DNA from: Serratia quinivorans
GTDB lineage: Bacteria > Pseudomonadota > Gammaproteobacteria > Enterobacterales > Enterobacteriaceae
NCBI GenBank assembly: GCA_900457075.1
Contig: UGYN01000002.1
Coordinates: forward strand, 1,054,001-1,118,000
Length of the DNA stretch: 64,000 bases
Reading direction: 5' to 3'
Part shown: in pieces, positions 1 to 9,313 of the stretch
How positions within the stretch are numbered: the stretch's first letter is position 1
How the letters are laid out: each line of letters starts with the position of its first letter
Made by a program: the position numbers and the translations under genes
The notes under the pieces: model-generated
The model's database searches: none
What the model saw: only the letters and a program-made list of their open reading frames with translations
Told to the model about the DNA's origin: nothing

Positions 1-533
1 ATCCAGCGCCAGGCACCGGTGTAACTGAACGCGGTATCCGACAGATAAGCCGCCAGGATGCCGATGGTAATCATCAGCTGATACATGGAAATCATGCTGC
101 CGCGAATTTTTTCCGGCGCGATTTCAGACAGGTAAATGGGCGCCGTATAGGATGCGACACCCACCGCCAGTCCGAGCAGAATGCGCGACACCAACAAGAC
201 TTCAACGTTAGGCGCTGCCGCTGAGCATAAGGATCCCAGCACGAACAGCACGGCGCCAATCATCAGGCTGTATTTACGCCCGATGCGGAAGTTCATCCAA
301 CCACTGCCCACGGCACCGACCGCAGCGCCAAACATCATAGAGCTGACCACCCACTCCTGCTGGGAACTGGTCATATGAAACGAATCGGTGATAAACGGCA
401 GAGCCCCCGCAATAACGCCGATATCCAGACCAAACAGCAGTCCGGCCAGTGCGGCCAAAAAACAGACGAAGAAAGTCATGCCTGCATTGCTTTGGCTATT
501 CTCAGCCGCCGACACTTTGACGGTAGTACTCAT
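1..533 (-). CDS. galP: Galactose/proton symporter, 5' part only
   Basis: Major facilitator superfamily sugar:H+ symporter of the inner membrane, expected to import galactose and glucose. The visible 177 residues cover the first transmembrane helices and match E. coli GalP closely, including [18 protein letters not shown], the loop GRK, and PxYLSEIAP. The gene leaves the window at the left edge, so the C-terminal two-thirds is not seen. The start at 533 is chosen because GGAGG lies seven bases upstream and the N-terminus aligns with GalP. The operator architecture upstream (CRP and GalR-type sites) supports a galactose role rather than arabinose (AraE). Confidence 0.9.
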   Translation of the reverse strand, partial: MSTTVKVSAAENSQSNAGMTFFVCFLAALAGLLFGLDIGVIAGALPFITDSFHMTSSQQEWVVSSMMFGAAVGAVGSGWMNFRIGRKYSLMIGAVLFVLGSLCSAAAPNVEVLLVSRILLGLAVGVASYTAPIYLSEIAPEKIRGSMISMYQLMITIGILAAYLSDTAFSYTGAWRW

Positions 534-562
534 ACTGCCTCCAATCGATAACGTTCTTAAGT

Positions 563-631
563 TGCCGTTATGATAGGAGGCAATCCGTCAGAGGTAAGTG
601 AGTGCGATCACATTAGTGGAAACGATTACAC
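563..631 (-). promoter_or_regulatory. galP promoter: -10, class II CRP site, GalR/GalS operator
   Basis: Read on the minus strand. A -10 hexamer TATCAT lies at 575-570, giving a start near 563. A CRP-like site (TGTGA, six bases, TCACT) spans 596-614, centred near -42. GTGGAAACGATTACAC at 616-631 fits the GalR/GalS operator consensus and is centred near -60. The positions -42 (CRP) and -60 (external operator) match those known for the E. coli gal promoters. Sites are seen directly; regulation is inferred. Confidence 0.75.
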
Positions 632-929
632 AACTTTATCTTAATCAGCATAAAAGCCAGATCAACACAAAACAGTAAAAAACCCTTGATTAAGAAAGAC
701 AATAATCTCATTCACTGCTTTAAAATGAAGACAACCGCAACATATTATTACCATATTGCAGGGCGTCCATTTTAATAACCCCCAATTAAATGTAACCGAT
801 ATCACACCACAAACGTCCGAACGCCGTGGATAAAAGATTGGTGATTGGGGGGAAACGAAGGTCAGATAAGAGGGAAATAGCGATCGTTGTTCGGCTGGCC
901 CGGTAACCTGGGCCAGCTTGATATGTGAG
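632..929. other. Intergenic region between galP promoter and ybbP 3' end
   Basis: About 300 bases, AT-rich near galP. A nine-base inverted repeat (CTGGCCCGG at 895-903, CTGGGCCAG at 908-916) lies just past the ybbP stop. It could form an RNA hairpin at the end of the ybbP transcript, but no T-run follows, so a terminator call is weak. I see no gene here. Confidence 0.4.
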
Positions 930-3362
930 TTAACCGTCGTAACTGCGGAACAGCGCCTGCCCGCGCAGCAAGCGCACGCCCAGCCAGCCACCGCACAGCG
1001 ACAGCAACAACGCACTGAGTAGCGGCAGTGCCCACCACAGCACCGGTGTTGGCGCCCATGGGAAGTCAAATACCTGGCTTTGCAGCAACCACAGTGCCGC
1101 TTCTGCCCCCACTGCGGCGGCAATGCCCGCCACCAGCCCCAGCAGGGCAAACTCACACCACAGCGTGCTGCGCAACAGGCGCTTGCCGGCACCGAGCGTG
1201 CGGTACACCACCAGTTCCTGACGCCGCTGACGCATACCCACCTGCACCTGCGCCATCAGCAACAAACCGCCGCAGAGCACCACCAGCACCACCATCACCT
1301 CCAGCGCGCGGCTCACCTGCTGCAGCACACCGCCCACCTGTTTGAGGATCGAACCTATATCCAGCAGGCTGAGCGTCGGGAACTGGCGATTAAGCTGGGT
1401 CAGCATCTGCCCGTCCCCGTCGTAACGGAAACTGGTGAGCCAGGTTTGCGGCTGACCATCCAGCGCACCCGGCGGGAAGATGAAGTAGAAGTTCGGTTTC
1501 AGGCTTTCCCAATCCACCTGGCGCAGGCTGGTGACCCTGGCGCTGAACGACTGGGTATCGCCGCTGAAGGTCAGCGTATCGCCCAGTTTGATTTTGAGTC
1601 GTCCGGCAATGCCCTGATCCATCGACACCTCGCCGGCTTTCGGCGGCCAACTGCCTGCCAGCAATGGATTGTGCGCCGGCAGCTCTGCCAGCCAGGTCAG
1701 GTTCAGCTCACGATTCACCGCCTCGCCGCCCGGATCGTCCTCATGCACCCGTTCGGTCGCCACCTGCTGGTTAATCTCGGCCAGGCGCACGCGGACAATG
1801 GGATAGTAGGTTTCCGGTTTAATTTGATGCTGTTGCAGGAAGGTTTTCACCTGTGGTACCTGCGCCTCAGTCATGTTCAGCAGGAAGTAATTCGGGCTGT
1901 CCGGTGGCAGTTGCTGCTGCCAACGCTCAAGCAGATCGCCACGCAGCACCAGCAGTAACGCCAGCAACATAAACGACAGCGAGAAAGCCGCCAGTTGGCT
2001 GACCGTGACCCAGGGTTGATGCAGCAGACGGTTAACCGCCAGTCGCAGTGCCAGATTCTTCAGCGTAATGCGTCGCAGCAATAACAGGCTGCCCCAGCCG
2101 ATAGCGCCCAACAGCAGCGCCAGCACCAGAATACCGGCGAGGATCGACCACAGTAGCGTGCTGGCCCCCATCAATGCCGTCAACAGCGCCACCACAATCA
2201 CCGCCGTTAGCGGCAGGAAATAACGCAGCGGCCAAACGTTGGCCACCACATCGCGGCGCAGCACCCGCAGCGGCTGGGTCGCCAGTAACTGCCGGTACGG
2301 CCGCAGCCCCACCAACAGAGAAATCATCAGCAATGCACCGACCGCCCACAGCCACGGCCAGGCCCCGGCGGCTGGCAGTTCCGCCGGCAGCACCGGTGCC
2401 AGCAGGCGGATCAACAGCGCTTCAAACCCCAGCCCGATAATGCCCCCTCCGACGGCGGCCAGCAGAATTACCGCCAGCCACTGGCCGACAATCAACTTAC
2501 GCAATGCGCTGCGGCCGGCCCCCAGAGTTTTCAACACCGCGATCAAGTCATAACGGCTACGGCAATAATGGCTCATCGCCACCGCGACGGCGGCAATCGA
2601 CAGCAGCAAGGTCAGCAGCGCCGACAGCAACAGGAACTGCTGCGAACGCTGCAACGATTTACCCAATGCACTACCGGACTCCTGCAAGCCAAACCAGCGC
2701 TGATCGGGGCCAAGCTGTGGCGTCAGGCGATCTTCATAACGCTGGATATCCTCCGCAGCCCCGGCAAACATATAACGGTAGGTCAGACGGCTGCCCGGCT
2801 GCACCGCCCCGGTTTTGTCCACGTCCGCCAGATTGATCATGATGCGCGGTGCCGTCTGGAAGGGGTTAAAGCCGGAATCCGGCTCCTGAATAATTTCACC
2901 GGCAATGCGCAGGCTGGTATCGCCCACGTCCAGCCTGTCACCGACCTTCACGTTCAACAACGCCAACAAACGTGGCGCCACCAGCACGCTCCCCGGCGTC
3001 AGTTTGACGTTGGCCGGGCGGGTCTCCAGCTTGCCGTACAGCGGATAGGCAAGATCGGTGGCCTTCACGTCTGCCAACTGGGGCCGATCGCCGGCATAGG
3101 TCATGGTGGTGAACGACAACTGTCGACTGACTTTCAGCCCCTGTTGTTGCGCGTCCAGCAGCCAGCCTTCCGGCACCGGCCGGGCGCTGCGCAGTACCCG
3201 ATCGCCGGCAATAAAATCGCGGCTCTGCTGGCTCAGACCTTTGTCCATACGATCGCTGATACTGCCCAATGCCAATACGCAGGCCATCGACAGCGTCAGC
3301 GCCAGCCAGACGATCAGCAGTGACGGTGAACGCCACTCACGCCAAAACCAGCGCCAGATCAT
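930..3362 (-). CDS. ybbP: ABC transporter permease YbbP (FtsX/MacB-like)
   Basis: 810-residue inner-membrane protein matching E. coli YbbP along its length, including the N-terminal ARWFWREWRSPSLL-type segment. It has an N-terminal anchor, a large periplasmic domain, and two FtsX-type membrane blocks (roughly residues 240-470 and 690-810). YbbA is its ATPase; family members are type VII mechanotransmission ABC systems acting on envelope substrates. In E. coli the pair has been linked to export of hydrophobic or toxic compounds made with TesA, but the substrate is not settled. The start at 3362 makes an ATGA overlap with ybbA; an in-frame upstream ATG at 3374 is less likely. Confidence 0.9.
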   Translation of the reverse strand: MIWRWFWREWRSPSLLIVWLALTLSMACVLALGSISDRMDKGLSQQSRDFIAGDRVLRSARPVPEGWLLDAQQQGLKVSRQLSFTTMTYAGDRPQLADVKATDLAYPLYGKLETRPANVKLTPGSVLVAPRLLALLNVKVGDRLDVGDTSLRIAGEIIQEPDSGFNPFQTAPRIMINLADVDKTGAVQPGSRLTYRYMFAGAAEDIQRYEDRLTPQLGPDQRWFGLQESGSALGKSLQRSQQFLLLSALLTLLLSIAAVAVAMSHYCRSRYDLIAVLKTLGAGRSALRKLIVGQWLAVILLAAVGGGIIGLGFEALLIRLLAPVLPAELPAAGAWPWLWAVGALLMISLLVGLRPYRQLLATQPLRVLRRDVVANVWPLRYFLPLTAVIVVALLTALMGASTLLWSILAGILVLALLLGAIGWGSLLLLRRITLKNLALRLAVNRLLHQPWVTVSQLAAFSLSFMLLALLLVLRGDLLERWQQQLPPDSPNYFLLNMTEAQVPQVKTFLQQHQIKPETYYPIVRVRLAEINQQVATERVHEDDPGGEAVNRELNLTWLAELPAHNPLLAGSWPPKAGEVSMDQGIAGRLKIKLGDTLTFSGDTQSFSARVTSLRQVDWESLKPNFYFIFPPGALDGQPQTWLTSFRYDGDGQMLTQLNRQFPTLSLLDIGSILKQVGGVLQQVSRALEVMVVLVVLCGGLLLMAQVQVGMRQRRQELVVYRTLGAGKRLLRSTLWCEFALLGLVAGIAAAVGAEAALWLLQSQVFDFPWAPTPVLWWALPLLSALLLSLCGGWLGVRLLRGQALFRSYDG

Positions 3363-4045
3363 GCTTCCTCCCACAGCTGGCCTTCACGCAGGCGCAGCCG
3401 ACGCTGGCAGCGAGCCGCCAGGGTTTCGTCATGGGTGACCAGGATTAACGTAGTGGCGAAATCGCGGTTGAGGGAAAACAGTAGATCGGCGATGCGTTCA
3501 CCGGTCTGGCGATCGAGGTTGCCGGTGGGTTCATCGGCAAACAGCACCCGTGGTCGGCCACTGAACGCCCGCGCCAATGCTACGCGCTGCTGCTCACCGC
3601 CGGAAAGCTGCGCCGGCAAGTGGTCAAGGCGCTTGCCCAGCCCAAGCTGTTCCAGCAGCTGCACCGCCTGTTCGCGGCTCTGGCGATCGCTTTCCCCACG
3701 CAGCAACGCCGGTAACTGGACGTTTTCCAGCGCATTGAGCGTCGGTACCAACATAAAGGATTGAAACACAAAGCCGACATTTTTGGCGCGAAGCGCGGCG
3801 CGACCCTCTTCATCCAGCGCGGTCAGTGACTCGCCCAACAAATGCACCTCCCCTTCGCTACCGTCGTCCAACCCGGCGAGGATCCCCAGCAGCGTTGACT
3901 TGCCCGAGCCGGACTCGCCAATCAGGGCAATTGTCTGTGCGGGTTTGACAACCAGCTCGACTCCGGTAAGGATGGAGAGCTGATGCTCACCCTGACCAAC
4001 GTGTTTACTAAGATGATGAACTTCAAGAACGTTTTCCGCTGGCAT
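3359..4045 (-). CDS. ybbA: ABC transporter ATP-binding protein YbbA
   Basis: 228 residues, the same length as E. coli YbbA, of the LolD/MacB ATPase group. Walker A GESGSGKST is at residues 43-51, the signature LSGGEQQRVALA near 145, Walker B VLFADEPTGNLD after it, and the switch histidine in VTHD near the C-terminus. It is translationally coupled to ybbP by a four-base overlap and should energise it on the cytoplasmic face. Its 5' end overlaps that of the divergent tesA by 33 bases. Confidence 0.93.
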   Translation of the reverse strand: MPAENVLEVHHLSKHVGQGEHQLSILTGVELVVKPAQTIALIGESGSGKSTLLGILAGLDDGSEGEVHLLGESLTALDEEGRAALRAKNVGFVFQSFMLVPTLNALENVQLPALLRGESDRQSREQAVQLLEQLGLGKRLDHLPAQLSGGEQQRVALARAFSGRPRVLFADEPTGNLDRQTGERIADLLFSLNRDFATTLILVTHDETLAARCQRRLRLREGQLWEEA

Positions 4046-4654
4046 CTTCCCTTCCTTTTGCTGTTGGGATTATTCAGTTTACGCGCTGTCGCCGCCGATA
4101 CCTTATTGATATTAGGCGACAGTTTAAGCGCCGGTTACCGCTTGCCGGTAGCGCAAGCCTGGCCGACGCTGCTGGCCGACCAATGGCAGAAAAAACCGGA
4201 TGACCCGCAACTGGTCAACGCCAGCATCAGTGGCGATACCGCCGCTCAGGGGCTGGCACGTCTGCCCGAGCTGCTGAAACAACATCAGCCACGCTGGGTA
4301 CTGATTGAACTGGGTGCCAACGACGGTCTGCGCGGTTTCCCGGCGCAGGATCTGCAACGCGACCTCAGCCAAATCATCACGCTGGTACAACAAGCCGGCG
4401 CGCAGCCGCTGCTGATGCAAATCCGTATTCCGCCCAACTATGGCCGCCGCTATACCGAGGCCTTCAGTGCGATTTACCCGCAGCTTGCCAAACAATTCGA
4501 CATTCCACTGCTGCCGTTCTATATGGAACAGGTGGTGGTGAAAGCGGAATGGATGCAGGATGACGGGTTGCATCCCAATAAGGATGCCCAACCGTTTATC
4601 GCCACCTGGATGGCGGAACGCCTGGAACCTCTAGTAAAACATGAGTCTAACTAA
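4013..4654 (+). CDS. tesA: Multifunctional acyl-CoA thioesterase I / protease I / lysophospholipase L1
   Basis: Periplasmic SGNH hydrolase, 213 residues. A signal peptide (about 27 residues, ending AVA|A) precedes the GDSL block; the catalytic serine is S37 (mature S10), with D184 and H187 in DDGLHPN completing the triad. The N-terminus MMNFKNVFRWHLPF matches E. coli TesA, which fixes the start at 4013 rather than at an upstream in-frame ATG at 3983. It lies divergent to ybbA with overlapping 5' coding sequence. Confidence 0.93.
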   Translation: MMNFKNVFRWHLPFLLLLGLFSLRAVAADTLLILGDSLSAGYRLPVAQAWPTLLADQWQKKPDDPQLVNASISGDTAAQGLARLPELLKQHQPRWVLIELGANDGLRGFPAQDLQRDLSQIITLVQQAGAQPLLMQIRIPPNYGRRYTEAFSAIYPQLAKQFDIPLLPFYMEQVVVKAEWMQDDGLHPNKDAQPFIATWMAERLEPLVKHESN

Positions 4655-4679
4655 ATAGGGTTGTACACTAGGTAAAGTT

Positions 4680-5456
4680 ATGCAAAAAGCAGTATTGATA
4701 ACCGGCTGTTCCAGCGGGATTGGATTGATTGCCGCGCAGGATCTGCGTAACCGTGGCTACCGGGTGCTGGCCGCCTGTCGCAAGCCGCAGGACGTTGAAA
4801 ATATGCGTCAGCTTGGGCTGGAAGGCATTGAGCTGGATCTGGACGACAGTGACAGCGTCGAACGCGCCGCCGCACAGGTGATCGAACTGACCGGCGGCCG
4901 CCTGTATGGCCTGTTCAACAACGGCGGTTTTGGCGTTTACGGCCCGCTGAGCAGCATTTCGCGGCAGCAATTGGAACGCCAATTCGCCACCAATCTGTTC
5001 GGCACCCATCAATTAACCCAGCTGCTGTTGCCGGCGATGCTGCCGCACGGCGAGGGGCGTATTATTCAGACCAGTTCGGTGATGGGGCTGGTGTCCAGCG
5101 CCGGGCGTGGTGCCTACGCCGCCAGCAAGTTTGCGCTGGAAGCCTGGTCCGACGCGCTGCGGATGGAGCTGCACGGCACGGGCATTCAGGTCAGCCTGAT
5201 AGAACCCGGCCCGCTCACCACCCACTTTACCCAGAACGTCAATCAGGCCCAAAGCGACAAACCGGTGCACAACCCCGGCATTGCCAAGCGCCTCACACTA
5301 CCGCCGGAAGCCATTTTGCCCAAACTTCGCCACGCGCTGGAAAGCCCAAGGGCCAAGCTGCGGTATCCGGTGACCCTGCTGGCGCACGCGCTCAGCGTAT
5401 TACGTCGCATCCTGCCCGGCCGCTGTCTGGACTGGGTGTTACGCAGCAACGGTTAA
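4680..5456 (+). CDS. ybbO: Short-chain dehydrogenase/reductase YbbO
   Basis: 258-residue classical SDR. The N-terminal TGCSSGIG nucleotide-binding motif (residues 8-15) follows the first beta strand, NNGGFG replaces the usual NNAG, and the catalytic YxxxK appears as YAASK. It aligns throughout with E. coli YbbO, reported to reduce aldehydes, including retinal and fatty aldehydes, with NADPH. It starts 25 bases after tesA on the same strand, so the two are probably cotranscribed. The G in NNGG is a modest deviation. Confidence 0.9.
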   Translation: MQKAVLITGCSSGIGLIAAQDLRNRGYRVLAACRKPQDVENMRQLGLEGIELDLDDSDSVERAAAQVIELTGGRLYGLFNNGGFGVYGPLSSISRQQLERQFATNLFGTHQLTQLLLPAMLPHGEGRIIQTSSVMGLVSSAGRGAYAASKFALEAWSDALRMELHGTGIQVSLIEPGPLTTHFTQNVNQAQSDKPVHNPGIAKRLTLPPEAILPKLRHALESPRAKLRYPVTLLAHALSVLRRILPGRCLDWVLRSNG

Positions 5457-5536
5457 TTTGGCTGTCTGGGGTTGAAGAATGCCGTCCCGCCCCCATCTAA
5501 AAGCCAATGGCTCCGCAAGATCAGAGAGAAAATTAC

Positions 5537-6391
5537 ATGCTAGCTCAAGCTGTTGTTGATATTAACGAAACAAACCTGCACCAGACGCTGGAACAGTCAA
5601 TGTCCATGCCGGTGGTGTTCTACTTCTGGTCGGATCGCAGCCAACACTGTCTGCAACTCACCCCGATACTCGATAAGCTGGCGGCGGAATATGCCGGCCA
5701 GTTCCTGCTGGCAAAAGTGGATTGTGACGCCGAGCAGGCCATCGCCGCTCAATTCGGCCTGCGCTCGCTGCCGACGGTATATCTGTTCAAAGACGGCCAG
5801 CCGGTCGACGGTTTCCAGGGCCCGCAGCCGGAAGAGATGATCCGTGAATTCCTGCAGCGTTTCCTGCCGAAGGAAGAAGACCTGAAACTGGCGCAGGCGA
5901 CCGAGTTACTGGCAGAAGGCAATGCGGCAGAAGCGCTGCCGCTGTTGAAAGACGCCTGGCAAGCGAGCCAGCAACGCAGTGATATCGGTTTGACGCTGGC
6001 GGAAACCCAGATCGCGCTGAACCGCACTGAAGAGGCCGAAGCCGTGCTGGCGACCATTCCGTTGCAGGATAAAGATACCCGTTATCAGGGCCTGCTGGCG
6101 CAGATTGAACTGCTGAAACAGGCCGCTGATACGCCGGAAATTCAGCTGTTGCAACAGCAGGTGGATCAACAGCCGGAGAACGTCGATTTAGCCGTGCAGC
6201 TGGCGCTGCAACTGCATCAGGTTGGGCGCAATGAAGAAGCGCTGGAGCTGTTGATCGGGCATCTGAAGAAAGATCTCGCCGCCGCCAACGGCAGCGCGCG
6301 TAAAACATTGATGGATATTCTGGCCGCACTGGGCACCGGCGATGCGCTGGCCGCCAAATACCGCCGTCAGCTGTATTCGCTGTTGTACTGA
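5537..6391 (+). CDS. cnoX: Chaperedoxin CnoX (YbbN)
   Basis: 284 residues, the same length as E. coli YbbN/CnoX. An N-terminal thioredoxin fold (about 1-110) has the active-site loop SDRSQHC in place of CGPC, so it is not a classical disulfide reductase. The rest is TPR-like helical repeat. In E. coli the protein holds proteins under hypochlorous acid stress and hands them to GroEL and DnaK. The start at 5537 is preferred over the in-frame ATG at 5507 because it aligns with the homologue and follows AGAGA. Confidence 0.9.
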   Translation: MLAQAVVDINETNLHQTLEQSMSMPVVFYFWSDRSQHCLQLTPILDKLAAEYAGQFLLAKVDCDAEQAIAAQFGLRSLPTVYLFKDGQPVDGFQGPQPEEMIREFLQRFLPKEEDLKLAQATELLAEGNAAEALPLLKDAWQASQQRSDIGLTLAETQIALNRTEEAEAVLATIPLQDKDTRYQGLLAQIELLKQAADTPEIQLLQQQVDQQPENVDLAVQLALQLHQVGRNEEALELLIGHLKKDLAAANGSARKTLMDILAALGTGDALAAKYRRQLYSLLY

Positions 6392-6397
6392 TAGTTC

Positions 6398-6420
6398 GGG
6401 GCGTAGTCCGCTGCGCCCCT
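6398..6420. terminator. Hairpin between convergent cnoX and cfa
   Basis: GGGGCGTAG and CTGCGCCCC form a nine-base stem around a TCCG loop. The tail after it is only moderately T-rich, so termination could be weak. It lies between the 3' ends of two convergent genes, the expected place. Confidence 0.5.
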
Positions 6421-6426
6421 CCCTTC

Positions 6427-7578
6427 TCAACGGTAAACCCGTGCCCCACCTTCAACGCCTTTCGGGCTGAACAACACCTGCCACAGTTGAATATCACGCG
6501 AGCGGAATGCTCCGGCGCAGGCGTTCAGGTAATAGGTGAACATCCGTTCGAAACGTTCAGAATAGCCCTCGGACAGCATCGGCCACGCCTGTTTGAAATT
6601 CTCATACCAGGCCATCAGCGTGCGATCGTAATCGGCGCCGATATTGTGCCAATCCTCCATCACAAAGCGCCCTTCGCTGGCTTGGGCAATATGGCGCACC
6701 GAAGGCAGACAGCCATTGGGGAAGATGTACTTGTTTATCCAGGCATCGACGTGAAGATTGGTTTGGTTGGCGCCAATGGTGTGCAGCAGGAACAAACCGT
6801 CGGGCTTAAGATTACGCGCGGCAACACGGAAGTAAGTGTCGTAGTTTTTCGGCCCCACGTGTTCAAACATGCCGACTGAAACAATACGATCAAACTGGCG
6901 GTTCAAGTCACGGTAATCCTGCAGCACAATTTCGACCTCAAGACCGGCGCAGCGCTCCTGCGCCAGTTTTTGCTGCTCGGCGGAAATGGTCACACCATGC
7001 ACTGTTACGCCGTAGTTTTCCGCGGCATACTGCGCCAGCCCACCCCAGCCACAGCCGATATCCAGCAACGACATGCCCGGTTTCAACTGCAGTTTCTCGC
7101 AGATCATTTTCAGCTTGGCCAACTGCGCCTGCTCCAGCGTATCGGCCTCTTTCCAGTAACCGCAGGAATATTGCATATAGGGATCGAGCATCGCACGGAA
7201 CAGATCGTTGCCGATATCGTAATGTTCTTTACCCACCTGCCAGGCGCGTTTGCGTGACTGAAGGTTGAACAGCCGGGTATAGGCGATGCGCGCAATGTCG
7301 CTCAGATTTTTTGGCAAGCGTTCATCAACGCCGGCCTGCAGGACGCGGGTAAATAATGCGTCCAACCGCTCGCAGTCCCACCAGCCGTCCATGTAGCTTT
7401 CACCGAACCCCAGCGACCCCTCCTGCAAAATACGTTTAAACAACGCCGGGTTGTGTACCTTGATATCGCAGGCACGGTTGCCATTGATGGCAATACCGGC
7501 AGCGGACAGTAATTCCTCCACAATGCGATACCAACGATCTTTTTTTGGGGCGAGTTCATCAACACTGATTGAGTCCAT
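6427..7578 (-). CDS. cfa: Cyclopropane-fatty-acyl-phospholipid synthase
   Basis: 383 residues against 382 in E. coli Cfa. Transfers a methylene from S-adenosylmethionine to cis double bonds of membrane phospholipid chains, a stationary-phase and acid-stress adaptation. The N-terminal lipid-binding segment is followed by the SAM fold with DIGCGWGG at residues 173-180; the conserved blocks GMFEHVGPKNY and YYLNACAGAFR are present. The 176 bases upstream, before the ERIC element, probably hold its promoter and a long leader, which in E. coli is a target of Hfq-dependent small RNAs; I could not identify those sites here. Confidence 0.95.
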   Translation of the reverse strand: MDSISVDELAPKKDRWYRIVEELLSAAGIAINGNRACDIKVHNPALFKRILQEGSLGFGESYMDGWWDCERLDALFTRVLQAGVDERLPKNLSDIARIAYTRLFNLQSRKRAWQVGKEHYDIGNDLFRAMLDPYMQYSCGYWKEADTLEQAQLAKLKMICEKLQLKPGMSLLDIGCGWGGLAQYAAENYGVTVHGVTISAEQQKLAQERCAGLEVEIVLQDYRDLNRQFDRIVSVGMFEHVGPKNYDTYFRVAARNLKPDGLFLLHTIGANQTNLHVDAWINKYIFPNGCLPSVRHIAQASEGRFVMEDWHNIGADYDRTLMAWYENFKQAWPMLSEGYSERFERMFTYYLNACAGAFRSRDIQLWQVLFSPKGVEGGARVYR

Positions 7579-7754
7579 AACAATCCTTGGAGAAATGTCA
7601 TTTCAAAAAGCATAGTCGCAAATAAAAATGACAAATATTCGAAGTGAAAAGCGGCAATGCTTTTTACTCTAGCCAAGACGGACAACGTCATGAAATGAAT
7701 TAAAATTATTGGAAACATGCCAATTTGGAATGTTAATGGCACAACGCCTCTGAT

Positions 7755-7881
7755 TATACCCTATAGCTTTCAAGTTGCAGCCAGGCGGCCAACTCGCTCA
7801 TCCCCAGGCGCTTACTCAAGTAAGTAACTGGGGTGAGCTAGTGCAGATAACAACGCTGCAACTTGAAAGATGACGGGTATA
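7755..7881. repeat. ERIC element (127 bp, complete)
   Basis: Imperfect palindrome exactly 127 bases long, from TATACCCTATAG to GACGGGTATA. The core contains near matches to the ERIC2 primer (AAGTAAGTAACTGGGGTGAG) and, inverted, to ERIC1R (CCCCAGGCGCTTAC). Length and core identify it as an enterobacterial repetitive intergenic consensus. It lies between the divergent cfa and qmcA promoters, so if transcribed it would fold into a long hairpin. It is non-autonomous and codes for nothing. Confidence 0.93.
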
Positions 7882-7942
7882 TTAGTCTTTGCACTCTAGC
7901 TGGCGTAATATCTGTTTACATATGTCTGACAGGAGGTTTGCC

Positions 7943-8849
7943 ATGTTTACCCTTATTCCCATCGTGATTGTCGTCGCACTGATCATCGTATTCGCCGGCG
8001 TCAAAATTGTTCCGCAGGGGTTCCAATGGACGGTGGAACGCTTCGGCCGCTACACCAAAACGCTGATGCCCGGTTTAAACCTGGTGGTGCCGTTTATGGA
8101 CCGCATCGGCAGAAAAATTAATATGGATGGAGCAGGTGCTGGATATTCCTTCGCAGGAAATTATCTCGCGCGACAACGCCAACGTGGCCATCGATGCGGT
8201 GTGTTTTATCCAGGTCGTCGATCCGGCACGTGCCGCTTATGAAGTCAGCAATCTGGAACTGGCGATCGTCAACCTGACCATGACCAACTTCCGTACCGTG
8301 CTCGGCTCCATGGAGCTGGACGAAATTCTCTCGCAGCGTGACAGCATCAACAGCCGCCTGCTGCACATCGTCGACGAAGCCACCAATCCGTGGGGCATTA
8401 AAATCACCCGTATCGAGATCCGTGACGTACGTCCACCGGCAGAGTTAATCTCGGCAATGAACGCCCAGATGAAGGCCGAGCGAACCAAGCGTGCGGATAT
8501 TCTGGAGGCCGAAGGTGTGCGTCAGGCCGCCATCCTGCGTGCCGAAGGCGACAAACAGTCGCAAATCCTCAAGGCGGAAGGTGAACGTCAGTCGGCGTTC
8601 CTGCAGGCCGAAGCCCGTGAACGTGCCGCTGAAGCGGAAGCGCGAGCCACTCAACTGGTTTCCGACGCTATCGCCAGCGGTAATATCCAGGCGGTGAACT
8701 ACTTTGTGGCACAAAAATACACCGATGCACTGCAAAAAATCGGCTCTGCCAACAACAGTAAAGTCATCATGATGCCGCTGGACGCCAGCAGCCTGCTCGG
8801 TTCCATTGGTGGCATTGCCGAACTGTTGAAAGACAATAAAGGCAAGTAA
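7943..8849 (+). pseudogene. qmcA: SPFH/stomatin-like membrane protease cofactor QmcA, frameshifted
   Basis: E. coli QmcA is a single-span SPFH-domain inner-membrane protein, partner of a NfeD-like protein and suppressor of htpX/ftsH defects. Here the N-terminal 61 residues (start 7943 after AGGAGG) read in one frame to RIGRKINM, and [11 protein letters not shown] onward continues in the +1 frame from 8127. One extra G in ATGGATGG (8123-8130) explains this; without it the protein would have 301 residues, close to the usual 305. The first frame ends at 8242. Everything else is well conserved, so the break is recent or a sequence error. Confidence 0.85.
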
Positions 8850-8851
8850 TC

Positions 8852-9313
8852 ATGCTCGAACAAATTGCAGCAAACCCGCACTGGTTTTGGCTTTCCCTTG
8901 GCGGGTTGCTGTTGGCGGCGGAAATGCTCGGTGCCAGCGGTTACCTGTTATGGAGTGGCGTATCGGCGGTGGTGGTCGGCGCCATCGTCTGGCTGCTGCC
9001 GCAGCTGGCCTGGGAGTGGCAGGGGGTGATTTTTGCCGTACTGACCGTGGTGGTAGCCTACCTGTGGTGGTACTGGCTACGCCAGCGCCCGGCAGCGGCT
9101 TCCAGCGGTTCGCAGGTGCTTAACCAACGCAATCGTCAGTTGATTGGCACCCGCGCTACGCTGACCGAACCCATGCACAACGGTATGGGTCGTATTAACA
9201 TCGGCGACAGCAGCTGGCGCGCGCAGGCCAGTGAAGACCTGGCGGTGGGCACCGAAGTAGAAGTCATTGCCGTCGAAGGCATAACTTTGGTGATCCGTGC
9301 CATTGCCCGTTAA
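8852..9313 (+). CDS. ybbJ: NfeD-like inner-membrane protein YbbJ
   Basis: 153 residues: two or three N-terminal membrane helices (about 12-75) followed by a C-terminal OB-fold NfeD domain (about 85-150, GTRATLTEP and [14 protein letters not shown]). NfeD proteins pair with SPFH proteins such as QmcA. The gene begins two bases after the qmcA stop, so the two are one operon. It overlaps the convergent cueR stop by four bases. Its intact reading frame suggests selection still acts on the operon despite the qmcA frameshift. Confidence 0.88.
   Translation: MLEQIAANPHWFWLSLGGLLLAAEMLGASGYLLWSGVSAVVVGAIVWLLPQLAWEWQGVIFAVLTVVVAYLWWYWLRQRPAAASSGSQVLNQRNRQLIGTRATLTEPMHNGMGRINIGDSSWRAQASEDLAVGTEVEVIAVEGITLVIRAIAR

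Noticed and set aside
662..1192. 176-residue minus-strand frame crossing the galP-ybbP gap
   Set aside because: Overlaps the 3' end of ybbP in another frame and is Cys-rich and unlike any protein family.
1080..1958. 292-residue open frame on the plus strand
   Set aside because: It is antisense to ybbP, which is a clear homologue; composition is His/Gln-rich as expected from a reversed GC-rich gene.
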